Assembly (NCBI GenBank): GCA_009602735.1
Contig: WELA01002856.1
Span: 164,236-228,235 of the forward strand
Source: Mesotaenium endlicherianum
Taxonomy: Eukaryota > Streptophyta > Zygnematophyceae > Zygnematales > Mesotaeniaceae
DNA: 64,000 nucleotides
Direction: 5' to 3'
Of this stretch, positions 32,522 through 44,298 are shown in pieces. The notes beneath the pieces are model-generated. The model saw only the letters and a list, made by a program, of their open reading frames with translations, searched no databases and was not told the origin of the DNA. Made by a program: the position numbers and the translations under genes. Positions within the stretch are counted from its first letter, which is position 1. Each line of letters begins with the position of its first letter.

Positions 32522-35500
32522 GTCGTTCTGGGGTGTCTACTGGCGTGAAGACGAGAACTCACAAGGAGGTTATCCCCAGGAGCCTGCCGAGAAGCAAAGG
32601 ACGAGACGTTGACAAGCCTATCATCGTGGAAGGAGTGGTCGACGGCAACAATGCGAAGTGTATGGTCGACAGTGGCGCAAGTGCAAACTTTGTGCACAAG
32701 AAGCTGGTGAAAGAGTGGCGAGTCCCTGTGCAGAAGCATTATGAGCCTAAGGAGGCAATTTTGGCAAATGGGCAGAGACTCAAGTGTGGTGCACCTACGG
32801 AAGCTATTCACGTGGAAGTAGCGGGGCACCGGAGTAAGGAAGTTATGGAGCAGGCAGAGTTGGGTCACCATGAGGTGATATTGGGCCGACCATGGCTAAG
32901 GAAAGCCAACCCTCAAGTGCACTGGAGCACAGGACAAGTGAAAGTCCAAGGGCGTGATGGTCGAATGGAGACAGCGAAACAGGTGGAGGTAGATACGACC
33001 ACAAGTAACTGTCTTCTGTCGAGCCTGCAAGTTAAGAAGCTATGCAGGGCGAATCAGGTGAAGGAGATGTACCTTGTTTCGGTGGCCCTGGCCAGGTCAT
33101 CAGATGGAGCAAGCGTGAATCCTAACAGCCTGGGCGAATGTACATCGCCGGAGGAGCAAGTAGTGGTGTCTGATCCCCTTGCTCAGAAGGAGCAGAGCCC
33201 AACTGCTCAAGAGAAGAAGCCTGCTGAGATGCCTGCCCAAATTAAGGCGCTGTTGGAGGAGTTCAAGTGCGTATTTCCTGAGGAACTACCTGCAGGATTA
33301 CCTCCACAGAGAGCTATGGAGCACAAGATTGAGTTGGAACCAGGGAGCAAGCCACCAGTGAGACCCGCCTATCGACAATCGTTTGCGGAGTTGGATGAGT
33401 TGAAGAAGCAGCTGACAGAGTTGTTGGAGAAGGGATTCATCCGACCCAGCGAGTCTCCATTTGCAGCGCCAGTCTTATTTGTGAAGAAGAAGGATGGGAC
33501 TATGAGGATGTGTGTCGACTACCGGGCACTCAACAAGGTCACCATCAAGAACAGGTACCCACTTCCACGAGTGGACGAGTTGATTGACAGGCTTGTCGGG
33601 GCGAAGTATTTCTCGAAGATCGATTTGAGGAGTGGCTATCACCAGGTACGGATTGCGGAAGGAGACGTTCAGAAGACTGCTTTCAGAACTCGCTATGGTT
33701 TCTTCGAGTTCACAGTCATGCCTTTTGGATTGACTAATGCACCTGCTACATTCATGGGACTCATGAATAATATCTTCAGACCCTACTTGGACCAGTTTGT
33801 AGTTGTATTTTTGGACGACATCCTGATCTATTCGAAGACCTTGGAGGAGCATGTGGAGCATCTGAGAAAGGTGTTGGAGGTCTTGAGAGATCAGAAGCTG
33901 TATGGGAAGATGAGCAAGTGCGACTTCTGTCTCAATGAAGTTGAGTTTCTTGAACACATAGTGGGAGCTGAAGGAGTCAAGGTGGAGCAGAAGAAGGTGC
34001 AAGCAGTCAGAGATTGGCCGGTACCTGCTGATATTCATCAACTCAGGAGTTTCCTTGGCATGGCGAATTATTATCGACGTTTCATTGAAGGATTTGCCAA
34101 GGTGTGTGCACCGCTCACGGACATGTTGAAGAAGCAGGAGAAGTGGCTATGGGGTGACAAGGAGCAGCAAGCCTTCGAGAAGATTAAAGAGCTGTTAACA
34201 CAGGCACCTGTGTTGGCAATTGCCAGTCCAGAGCTTCCTTTCACCANGGAGCTTCCTTTCACCATCATCACGGACGCATCAAATTTCGCAGTGGGGGCTA
34301 TTCTTCTCTAGGACCAGGGCAAAGGATTGCAGCCTGTGGCATATGAGAGCAGAAAGTTGAGTCCTGCGGAGCAGAACTATGCAGCACACGAGCGAGAGAT
34401 GTTGGCTATTATCCAGGCTTTGAGGATTTGGCGATGTTATGTGGACGGCCGGAAGGTGTTTATTAAGACCGACCACAAGAGCTTGGAGAAATTTATGACG
34501 CAACCAACGTTGACACCAAGACAGGCAAGGTGGATGGAGTTTCTGCAACAGTTCGACCACAAGATTGAGTACTTACCTGGGAAGATCAACCCTGCAGACG
34601 CTTTATCCAGGAGGTGTGACCTTGCAGCTGTCTCAGTCATCAAGGAGAATATGGACTTCAAGGAGAAGCTTCAAAGAGGTTATGAGGAGGACCCACAGTT
34701 TGCTGATGGTGGAGCAGCGGAGTTCAACGCGAGTATGCAGAAGAAGGACGGCATATGGTATTATGGTGATTCCAAGAGAGTGGTGGTACCTGACATCAAG
34801 GAGCTACGAGACTTACTACTTGCGGAGCATCATGACTGCTTATATGCTGGACACTTTGGAAGCGAGAAGACGGCAAGCGTGCTGAAGCGGGAATACTACT
34901 GGAGAAATATGGACAAGGACATCGAGGAGTGGATCAGGAGTTGCGATGCGTGCCAGAGAAACAAGACACCAAATCAAAAGAAGGGAGGTACATTGCGACC
35001 CCTGCCTATTCCAGAGTATCCTTGGGAGCAGATTGCTATGGACTTCATCACATCGTTACCAGTCAGTGGTCAAGGGCACGATGCAGTATGGGTTGTGTCT
35101 GACAGACTCAGCAAGATGGCTCACTTCATTCCCATGAAGGAGACTTCTACGGCAGCAGATGTGGCACGGCTATTCTTTGATCATATTTTTAGGCTACATG
35201 GGTTGCCGAAGGTGATTGTTTCAGATCGACATCCAAGGTTTACTGGCAACTTTTGGCGGTCATTGTTTACTTTGATGGGGACCAAGCTGAGTATGAGCAC
35301 TTCCTATCACCCTCAGACAGACGGGCAGAGTGAGAGGCTCAACAGAACTCTGCAAGAGGTGCTCAGGAGTTTCACTATGGAGGACCCTTCAGAGTGAGAC
35401 AAGAAGCTACCAGGGTTGGAGTTTGGCTACAACAACAGCATGCAGGGATCGACCAAGCAGTCACCATTCGCTATGATTTATGGGAGAGAAGTATATCATT

Positions 35501-36134
35501 CAGGGAACATCTTGTTGGAGAAGGCGAAGGAGACTCAGGTTCCTACTACACAAGCGTTTATGGAGCAGATGGCCAACACGTGGGATACGGCGAAGACGTG
35601 TATTCGGAAGGCACAACAAGAGCAGGTCAAGCATGCTAACAAGCACAGGAGGGAAGTGACATTCCAAGTGGGCGACAAAGTACTCTTGTAGAGAACCTAC
35701 CTTTCACGAGCAAGAGGAAACTGCGGGCACGGTTTACAAGTCCCTTTGAAGGGCTCAAGCAGGTGAATCCAGTGACCTACAAGTTGGAACTTCCTCCAGG
35801 ATGGTGTATCCATGATGTGTTCCATGTCAGTTGTCTACGGCCATACGTTGACCCGAATGAAGGACATCCAGGACGACTACCTACACCGCCACCACCGGTC
35901 GAGATCGATGATGTATTGGAGTATGAAGTGGAGGCGATTGTCGGCGATCGACGAGTCAAGCGAGGTCAACGAGTTGTCCAAGAGTATCTGGTCAAGTGGA
36001 AAGGCTACCATGCGGACGACAACACTTGGGAGCCAGAGGCCAACTTGACTCATTGTAAGAGTAAGTTGAGACGTTATCTGCAGAATGCGTCGAGGACGTC
36101 GCATCTTGAGGAGGGGGATGATGTAAGGTCATAG
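32437..36134 (+). pseudogene. pol: pol of element C with three stops and one frameshift
   Basis: In the -1 frame relative to gag with an 85-bp overlap. I see no canonical slippery heptamer, only a gaaaaag run near 32502. Protease [12 protein letters not shown] is near 32660; RT has VDYRALN and FLDDILIYS (near 33810); RNase H has ITDASNFAVGAIL near 34270. Integrase has its HHCC zinc region near 34830-34960 and a core with QTDGQSERLNR near 35320. A chromodomain (YLVKWKGYHADDNTWEPE) is near 35980-36040. Breaks: TAG at 34309, TGA at 35395 (a Trp position), TAG at 35689, and a frame change near 35690. An N at 34247 sits in an 18-base duplication. The last codons and stop lie inside the 3' LTR. Confidence 0.93.
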
Positions 36135-36865
36135 GTTTATAAAGTGCATTTTTGAGTTTCATAAAAGTATGTTTTGATTGTATAGTAGTGTAGAGTGCAT
36201 TTTTGTGGTCATTTTGATATAAAGTTCATCGAATTTGGTCAAGTATTGAGAGAGTTATGGATTTCCGAAGTTTAATTAGTTTTGAGGTCGGTTGACGACT
36301 GTCCTTAATTCGCGGTGAGCGCGACCGTCGGATTGACCGACAGCGTCGAGCGATCTGGCCCGTTAGAATGAACTCGAACCTTCACGTAAGTTCGGCTGAC
36401 GCGGAGTGCTGACTAGGTCGATTTACCTAGAAGTTTCGGTTTAGCCTAGCACGTCTAAGATAGAATATTCTAGTAATATCGATGCATGTATGTGGACGCC
36501 AATTCGGCCCGACACGTCAGATTAGACTGATCTGGCTATTTCACGAATATTCTGGAAGGGACGATTTGACGAACACTTAGGAAAATCCGTAGCTTCCTCC
36601 TAGGGAGGAGCACTTAGGCAGAAAATTATAAATAGGCATAACTTCTTTGTTTCTTATCAGTTTTCACTTCTGTAAATTTCTACGGGTTTGTAACGACAAG
36701 GCCTTTCATCCTACATCATTTGTGAGCACTTTCTTGCCACTCAAAATGTCAAGTAATTTTCCTACGCTTTCTTAGCAATATGCCGCTGCACTCTTGAGTA
36801 TGATTGCAACTAGCTTTGTTCCTCGTGAGTCACTACGCTTCCACTAGGGCACTCTGCCCCTTTCA
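36122..36865 (+). repeat. 3' LTR of element C
   Basis: 744-bp copy of the 5' LTR, preceded by the polypurine tract gaggagggggatga and followed by aggct. Confidence 0.93.
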
Positions 36866-37890
36866 AGGCTCCAAGAAACACATCTGGAACGCCTCGATGA
36901 GCTCCATAACTTGGGCATACGCACATACTCTTAGTGCTTGCACCTCATCTTGTGCACGCACACACGTCGTCTTGCAAGCGGGCTTCTCTTGAGCTCAGTT
37001 TCTAGGAGCTCCTCCACTTGAGCAGTTGGGGTCTGCTCTATATATGAGCAAGGGGATCATACACCTCTACTTGCTCCACCGGCGATGTACATTCGCCAAG
37101 GTTGTTAGGAGGCACGCTTACTCTGTGTGATGACCGGGCCAAGGTCACCAAAACAAGCGCTTCTCCTTCACCTTCACCTTCCCGCGTCGCTTCTTTGCTA
37201 GCGGGCTGAAGATAGCTACTTGTGGTCATATCTACCTCCACCTATTTCACTATCCTCACTTGACCATACTCCTCCTTGGTCTTCACTTGACCCGTGCACT
37301 AAAGCACTAGAGGATAGGCTACTCTCTTTGTGCAACTCCTTCCACATGCTTAGCTTCTTGAGTGCACTCTAGCCTTGGTCACCCCAATGACACTTCTTAC
37401 TACTAAACCCAGCTTGCCTTGGTGCTCTACTTTCACATGAAGAGCTTCCATAGATGCACCAAAATCTGCCCCTTAACTATGCCATCACACAACTAATGGC
37501 ACACACGCTTCAAGTGGGAGACATCTCTTGCACTAGCCCTCTTGCACCAACTTCATACTTTGCTTCTTCTTCCACACCATAGACTTGTCTTCATCATAGT
37601 TCTCCACTCCATATACTCCGTAGTACTCTCCTCCATAAGAAAAAAGAAATCTAAACTTGAAAGGCTCGATCTCCATCTCTCCTCTTTGAAGGAAAATCTG
37701 GAATACTTCTTCTTGCTCCAAGCCTTCTCCACGATGCTTCTCTTCACTTGAGGCTTCTTCAATCTCCATACAAGGTACCAAGCTCCATCATGGCTGGCCT
37801 CAAATAACCAGTGGCTACATAGGAGTGATGCAAGGCAACCCGAATCTGGCCACATACTTGGCCAACTTGGTGCAACACCCCGGTGCACCC
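36866..37890 (-). other. Element E interior, middle part, with a pol-like fragment
   Basis: The minus strand at about 37038-37241 reads VEVDMTTSSYL...LARSSHRVS...NNLGECTSPVEQVEVYDPLA, clearly related to the protease-RT linker of element C. Another open frame (37533-37781, minus) starts MVPCMEIEEASSEEKH and is not recognised. No complete domain is present. Confidence 0.6.
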
Positions 37891-38560
37891 TGTAATGAAT
37901 CAGTATATTGGTTGACATAATATTCATTTAAATAATATAGTTAAATAAGTTCAGCCTGCTGAACTCTAGTTAACGATCAGTCTGCTGGACTTCATATTTC
38001 ATATCAGTTTAATGACTCAGGCCGGAAGTAGCAGGCTGAGGTCACCTTAAGTCAGCTTGCTGACACATTCTTTGACAGCCAGCTGACTTCCGTACTCGGT
38101 AGCAGCGAACTGCCTCGATATGCATCTAAGTGTGGTATGCTAGGTGAATGGCCAGATGACATCCCTATGATGGATGGCGATTCGGGATGATGGGAGATGG
38201 CGGTGCCATCGCACTGGCCGTTGAACAGTAAACTCATTCCATGTACATATGCTAGGCATTGCTCTCGAGTTTGGCATTCGGAAACGAGGCCAACTCTCTT
38301 GTACAGCTTACTGAGAGAGATCTGAATCCAAGGCGAGAAGCCATTGATACGCACTGTCTTCTAACCTTGCTTATGTATGAGTTTACTGATTTGCATTATT
38401 GATGCTAGTTTACTCGCATTTGACTGACGAGTATTATTCACTGCTAGTGTGTTGTCCTTTGCCGTTAAACCGGTTAACGGGAAATACCATAGAGATTACT
38501 TGCTGATATAAAGATCTTTATCAATTGTTAATCGCTTATTTGGTAAGTCGATTCATTTCA
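37891..38560 (+). mobile_element. Solo LTR of the A/B family inside element E
   Basis: 670 bp, tgtaatga to ttcatttca, with an internal loss of about 50 bp relative to the element B LTR (near 38200). Flanked by a perfect 5-bp duplication caccc (37886-37890, 38561-38565). Confidence 0.95.
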
Positions 38561-39162
38561 CACCCTCTCTTGAGCTTCTCATGAGTTCCTCTTGAGCCTG
38601 CGAGTGCTATGCCCGCCAAAGCTCCTAGACTTGCAAGTACACATGCTTGCTAAGTCCCTGGTTGCCTACCCTTAAAATCTGCTCCACCTTCATTGAAGAT
38701 CTGAAATAAAGATGGGCACACACTCCTTTCTAGCCACTATCACCTCTATGCTAAGCCCCCTCATCAAAGAAAGAGCTTAACACTAAAGAGCTTGCATCTT
38801 CAAGGAAAAATCCAGCCGTGTGAACTCCAGATCTTTATGCTCATATGTCTCCATACTCAAGCAAAGGCTGCTCTATATTACTTATATCACTACCATGCTT
38901 GGGCAACCTTCTTATACTACAAAGAAGACGTACAAAAATCTGGTTGCATCCAAGTTAACACTTCTTGGAGCACCTCCCACTTCCCATCTCCTCCCTCCTT
39001 CAAGAGAGTGAGATGCTAGCTTGCATCAACGTCTTCATGGCTGCCCTTAGCAACTTATAAATCATCCTTGCTTCTCCTCCCTACCCTCTCTACACTTCTA
39101 CAAGCATCACCAACCAAAGCTCCCTCTACCAAATGAAGCAACTAGGTTGCTCCGATACCATG
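38561..39162 (-). other. Element E interior, 5' part, with primer site
   Basis: The complement of the primer site (gctccgatacca) is at 39149-39160, next to the LTR. The minus-strand leader that follows has no gag-like frame. Confidence 0.65.
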
Positions 39163-39882
39163 TGAAAGGGGGAAGGGTGCGGGGAGTGCGCCCATGCACA
39201 CTCACGCACCCTCACCCGCGAGTGGAAGCGTGCACGAGGACCTTTCCTAGTTGCATACACAAGGTGGAGTGGCCTGGTGGTATGCCTCCCTTGCAAGAGT
39301 TGGAGGGCTACATGAGAGAGAGGAGTTGAAAAGAACTCACTTTATTAAGAAAAGTCGTGTACAAGATACGAAGGTTAGACTAGAATAGAATAAGCCCCCT
39401 CTACTTCCTTGTGCTTCCCATTTATCCTTTTACTCTAAGTGTCCTCTCTAGCAAAGTACCTCCAGAACCTTCTCCTATGGCTCCTTCCATGTAGGTGACC
39501 TTGCCTAGTTGGACAAGCTAGCACACTCACACGCACACAATCACACTCTAGAATATTCTACTACACAAACCACTAACTCCTCACGGAATTTCTAGAAATT
39601 CCACGATCACTTTGGCACTCTACGTAATTGTACGTACTTTCTGGAACCCTCATGTTTCAATGTCCTACTTTCTGGACTCCAACCGAAATTTTCGTCACTG
39701 GACCTATCCTTGTCACCAAATAGAATCTGTGACATTTAAAACTAACTAAAAAACTTCCAAAATTCATAACTATCTCAATACTTGTCCAAATGACGTGAAA
39801 TGAAGGCCAAAGTTCTTCTAGAATCACACTCTATGCACATAAAATACTAGAGAGAAACAAACTACACATTCATAACCTTACA
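39163..39882 (-). repeat. 5' LTR of element E
   Basis: 720-bp match to 28356-29074. Confidence 0.9.
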
Positions 39883-40071
39883 ATATTTGAGTTTACTGAT
39901 TGCATGATTAATGCTCGTTTATTTGCATTTGACGCGCGAGTATTGTAATACTAGTTGTGGAGTCTTTTGCTGTTTATTAAGTACCCAGAAAGTACCACAA
40001 AGAGAACTTGTTGATGTAAAGATCTTTTATTGATTGTTAATCGCTTAACAGTAGGTTAATTCATTTTAACA
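39883..40071 (+). repeat. Element D 3' LTR, second part
   Basis: Resumes at atatttgagtttactgattg, matching the A/B LTR right where 28355 left off, and runs to about ttcattttaaca. The exact end is uncertain by a few bases. Confidence 0.8.
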
Positions 40072-41096
40072 GTATGCATGAAACCTCGCAGGATTTCCTC
40101 AGAACAGCTTAACTTGTTCGTCGTCACTCAACATGCATGCACGCCTCGTGATTGTTGAGCGTGCCTGCTTAACTTTGAGTCAACATGCACGCTTAGGTGG
40201 CCTTGGGCCCACGTCTCTTGAGGTGGCTGCTTAAGGCGTGGCAGCCTCACCACAGGTCCATGGTTGAGGTGGCCTTCCCACGCAAGCTTGGACAACTTGG
40301 CCCTTGCCAGAGTGGTTGCGCAGTCACTGCTATCCTTCTTGGCGTTTGCCAATGTGGTCCGTTTGCCGGTCCGAGCATAGTCAGCTTTCCAGCAGACTTT
40401 GCTTTGTCAATATCCCACTCATCCCTGAGTGTTGGGATTTACTAGCCAGTCACGCTTTCTGTGACTTGACTTGACTTGACTTTATGGTTCTAAGTCAAGT
40501 AGGTGGTGAGTCAACGTTTGACTTTCTGTACCTGGTGGCTGTGACTTGTGTTACGCGCACAGCGCCGTCAAACTGGCAGCAGTCGCGACAGCTGTCGTGC
40601 CTAATGGCATCGAACCCTGGGCACGTGGGTGGCTTTCTAGCACGTGTACGGTCGACCTGGTCGATGCGTCGGTGGCCCTCCCTGCTCGTGGGTTCTCCCT
40701 GGTCGGTGCGTCGCTGCACCTGAGGAGTTGACCTAGTCGATTGCCCTTCACATGTGTGTCGGTGGACAACCAATGACCCATAGCTAGGAGTTTCGGCCAC
40801 AGGCTTGTCCCCTCTGGTCCCCTCCATGGAATCTTATACGTGGACGCTGCCATTTTGGCGCGTTCATTCCGTCAAACGTTACAGGCTAGTTTATTGCATT
40901 AATTCGCCTGGAGGAAGGTGATCATGAGAGCGAAGGATGCAGGACAATTGGTTCCTCTAATGCTTCGTTCGCAACCACATTACTTGAACTTGTCGTCCAT
41001 GTCGCACGACAAGGACGTATTACAGCAGCCTTAAGGTACCTCGTTGGCAAGTTAGATTTGTCATCAGATATTGGAGTGTCGAGTATACTGGAAGCC
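40072..41096 (+). other. Upstream region of MIC10 with a TGACT repeat
   Basis: No gene seen. A short (tgact)n run is at 40462-40482. GC-richer blocks at 40190-40860 hold only random-looking frames. The MIC10 promoter should lie in the last few hundred bases; no clear TATA box was picked out. Confidence 0.4.
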
Positions 41097-42421
41097 ATGA
41101 GTGCGGAGAGGCCAAAGGAGTTGCTTCTTGACGAGAAATGGGACCAGTGTATTGATCTGACTCTTCGACGAGTTGTCTACAGCAGTCTTTCCGGTGTTGT
41201 TGGAGGTCTTCTTCTACTTCGTAAGTGAGCTTATCTCAAGCCGTTACTTGTTGAAGTTTTAATTACGTCGGTTTTACGCTCGAACAGCTTGTATCATATG
41301 ATTTGTTTGCTCTTCCGTCTACGATTTGTGCTTTACGAATCGCATGAGCTTTCATGATCAGATGACATTAGCCTCACTGATGCCTTTTCCGCTTTGAGTT
41401 TCAAAAAGAGCTCCAGTTTGCCTCGTTCAGCAAGCATAGATTAATGGAACGGAAAGATGTTGTCATTCCTATTCTTGCAAGGATACTCCTCGATCTTACT
41501 TCATTGAGATTTCTTTCTTGACGAGTCTCTTATAAGCACGACATCTAATGCTATAGTCAACGGAATCTCAGACCAAGAGTCAGAGGATATCAGACAAGGA
41601 GAGATTCGTAACTAATATCAAAATGTGGAGGAATAGCTATGGCAAAATGGGTCAGGAAAGCTTACTGGTGAGTCGGGTTTACATGAAGTTACGCAAGGAA
41701 TGGTGTCGTAGACCAAGAAATAACGGAGAGCTTCCTGGAGCTTAAAATAAGAGCTTGTTGTTACTTTCTTAATATTTAGTGAAGGAATTGCTTCCAAACG
41801 TGTATTTGTCGGGATGTGTTTGCATACATATTGTATGGTGAATAGGCAAAAGGTTTTGCAACTGTGTTGAGGGCAATATGGAAGCATCTGAGCCAGGTTG
41901 TTCTGATGCTGACTAGTTGCTACCGACCTTGCAGCCAGGGAAGAGAAGGGAGCCTGGCCTGCTGGCGAAGGCGACTGTAGGTCGGACATGGCAGAATGTT
42001 TGTGTTGCATCACGCGTGGTGAATGAAAAGTAGTAAAATCTGAAGTGATACGGTAATGACTTCGTGTGCTAATGCTGATAGTGATGTATTGCAAAATTAC
42101 TGGCTACCTTCCAGTGCCTATGACTTAAGTACTATAAGTATCTCAAAGAAGCCCTTCAGCAAGTAAGTTCCTATCATATACCTGTATCTGAGGTGTGCTA
42201 GTGTGTATGTGTGCCATCCAGGAAGTCCTGTGAGCAGGTGGGCTGCTGTAGCATTTGGTGCTGGTGCAGGTATAGGATCAGCCTATACTGATTGTTCACA
42301 TATATTTGATGGCAAGATGCCTAAGTGGCCTGTTGCTTCACAACCTTCCTCTCAGGCCGAGTCACCACCCCCTCAGGTTGTCCTCATCCTGCTTCTTACT
42401 CTCTGGATTGCAGTTCTGTGA
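41097..42421 (+). CDS. MIC10: MIC10, MICOS complex subunit of the inner mitochondrial membrane
   Basis: Two exons, 41097-41220 and 42222-42421 (donor gtaagt, acceptor ccatccag), 107 residues. Exon 1 reads EKWDQCIDLTLRRVVYSSLSG then the Gly-rich first membrane helix VVGGLLLL. Exon 2 reads RSPVSRWAAVAFGAGAGIGSAYTDCSHIF, the second helix with the GxGxGxG motif needed for oligomerisation in the family. Mic10 bends the inner membrane to form crista junctions. The match to plant Mic10 is strong. The last 35 residues (Pro/Ser-rich, then hydrophobic LILLLTLWIAVL) go beyond the usual length and may reflect a missed splice. Confidence 0.88.
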
Positions 42422-44298
42422 AAGCTAGATGCATAGTCAGCTTCAAACTTTTGTCATCTTGGGTTCAAGATGCTTTATCTTTTGGAGCTAGTCTGGTTCA
42501 ACCAAGCACTGTGTGTTCGAGTAGAAGCCATTATTGTGGATAGAGTCGTTTAGGTTAGTCTACCTGCTTCACCTTGTGCCAAGACTTTGGCACATGCTAA
42601 TGCTTTTTGCCTCTTGCACCTATTTAAGTCAACAGCCTCCCCAAGGCCTAAACATGTGCTGTCACCCATATGCCCTATTACTATTCGAGAATGTTGAGGC
42701 CGGTATGTACCCTTTCTTTTGATGTACTCCATAATGGAAGGACATGCTTATAGGCGTGTACTGATAATGTCATATGGTCCATGCAGCAGGACTGACACGG
42801 CCGCACCAGTTGTATTTGACTTTCTTCGAAAGAGGATGTGCATCAAAAGTGTAGGGCAATAATAGTGTCGAAGAATTGAGGCCATTTTGAGACAAGTTTA
42901 TGGTGCAGCATAATCTTGTCCACAGTAGTGTACTTCTCATGATATTTTATGGCTAAGTGTCTTTCTGTGGGCTTAAGGATTGCAAAATTGCAATGGAGTG
43001 TGATCAACGTGCGTCTTACTGATCAATAATAACCAGCACTTTCAACTTGTCATGGGTGAAAGTAATGAAAAGTCGTTGCTCTTGATATCGATTTTTTAGG
43101 CCAGCCTTGGTGCAGATATTCTGATGAGCAAACAGTATCTGCTGTAGCTTGTGTAGCCTCCACTTTAGAAAAGAAGGTAGGTGATGCTGATGTTGGAGTT
43201 ACTTCTTGGGCAACATGAGCAATCCATAGAAATTATTTGCCAAGAGTCATGCAGACTGTGTGGTTGTACTTGTTCTTTTGCCGACTGATGTAGTACTTGC
43301 CTTTATCTTCTCTGTTTTCTCAAATTGCATCAAGCGCTTTTAGATATTGAGATTCTTCTTTGTATCCTCCCCTTCATGAATTTATCCCAACTGTTTCCTC
43401 TGTAGTGAGTTTGGTGCTGATAGACATTCCGAATTTGGTGCCCAGCAGAAGTAAAATATGTCTTTGCCCCTGCATAGTTTTGACGAGGCAAACATACTAT
43501 ATTCTTTCAGATAGCAATCCATACAAAATTTACACCTTCAAGCTTAAGGTTGACATCAGTCATTCTATCATTGTCAAAAATGTAGACTGAGATAGGACAT
43601 GATTGTAGTTGCATCTGGGTCTTGGCTCCTCTCTGCACTGCCATAAAAATTGTATGACATAGCAACCAGAAAGACACTTCAACCCACCGAAAGGCTTCTA
43701 GTATCGCTTGTAATTATGTTTACATCACAGACCTGAAACTAGAAAGAGAGAAGCTGCATGACATTATTTGCCGTGTTCCAGAAATGCATTTGCAAGCTGT
43801 GGTATAGACAATTTCACTCCTTGTTATTCGTGAAAACCGTGGACCAAGGCACTGAAAGGGAGTTCTCAATATGGAATTTCTTTGATCTAAACTACTATAT
43901 ACTTGGTGAACACAGATATAGGCAAGGTATACAAGTGCAACCAGATCAATATCTACGAGGGCTAAAAATCATCAATAAGGGAAAAACATAACATTTTGTA
44001 AATCAGACCAGGCAACGTGGACATGAACTGTCTCTGTCTTAAATGAAGTAGCGGCATGGAATATAGCACATTGGTGAGAAGAGGGCGTACATCCATTGCC
44101 AAATAACTTCAATATTGACACTGCCAGTGCTTCAGGTGTCCATCCTCCTGGAGATGTTGATCTAGCAATACACACTACAGCCCTGCATCCCACAGCAGAG
44201 CGAGAGGCTCATCCTACATATACCTGTGTCACTTGTAAAATGACAGGTTGAACCATTACAATTTATCAACCTTGTACTACCCAAGATTCTGCATGGAC
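42422..44298. other. Intergenic region between convergent MIC10 and RPL13
   Basis: About 1.9 kb. It should hold the 3' untranslated regions of both genes. No other coding, RNA or repeat feature was recognised. Confidence 0.5.

Larger units (their letters stand above)
30709..36865 (+). mobile_element. Element C: complete Ty3/gypsy chromovirus, decayed pol
   Basis: 6157 bp with two 744-bp LTRs and a perfect 5-bp duplication aggct (30704-30708, 36866-36870), inserted in element E. It encodes gag and pol and has no third frame, unlike A and B. Pol has three stops and one frameshift, so this copy needs help to move. Confidence 0.95.
28356..39882 (-). mobile_element. Element E: minus-strand LTR element, probably non-autonomous, hosting two others
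   Basis: LTRs at 39163-39882 (5' on its own strand) and 28356-29074 (3'). A primer site lies at 39149-39160, and a polypurine tract identical to that of element C adjoins the 3' LTR at 29075. The target duplication is atata / atatt (one mismatch). Without the inserted element C and a solo LTR, the interior is about 3.3 kb and has no gag, RT or integrase that I can read. The two LTRs are very similar, so it is fairly young. Likely moved by enzymes of an element C relative. Confidence 0.85.

Noticed and set aside
40495-40853. Arg/Thr-rich frames upstream of MIC10
   Set aside because: Biased composition, overlapping frames on both strands and no motif.
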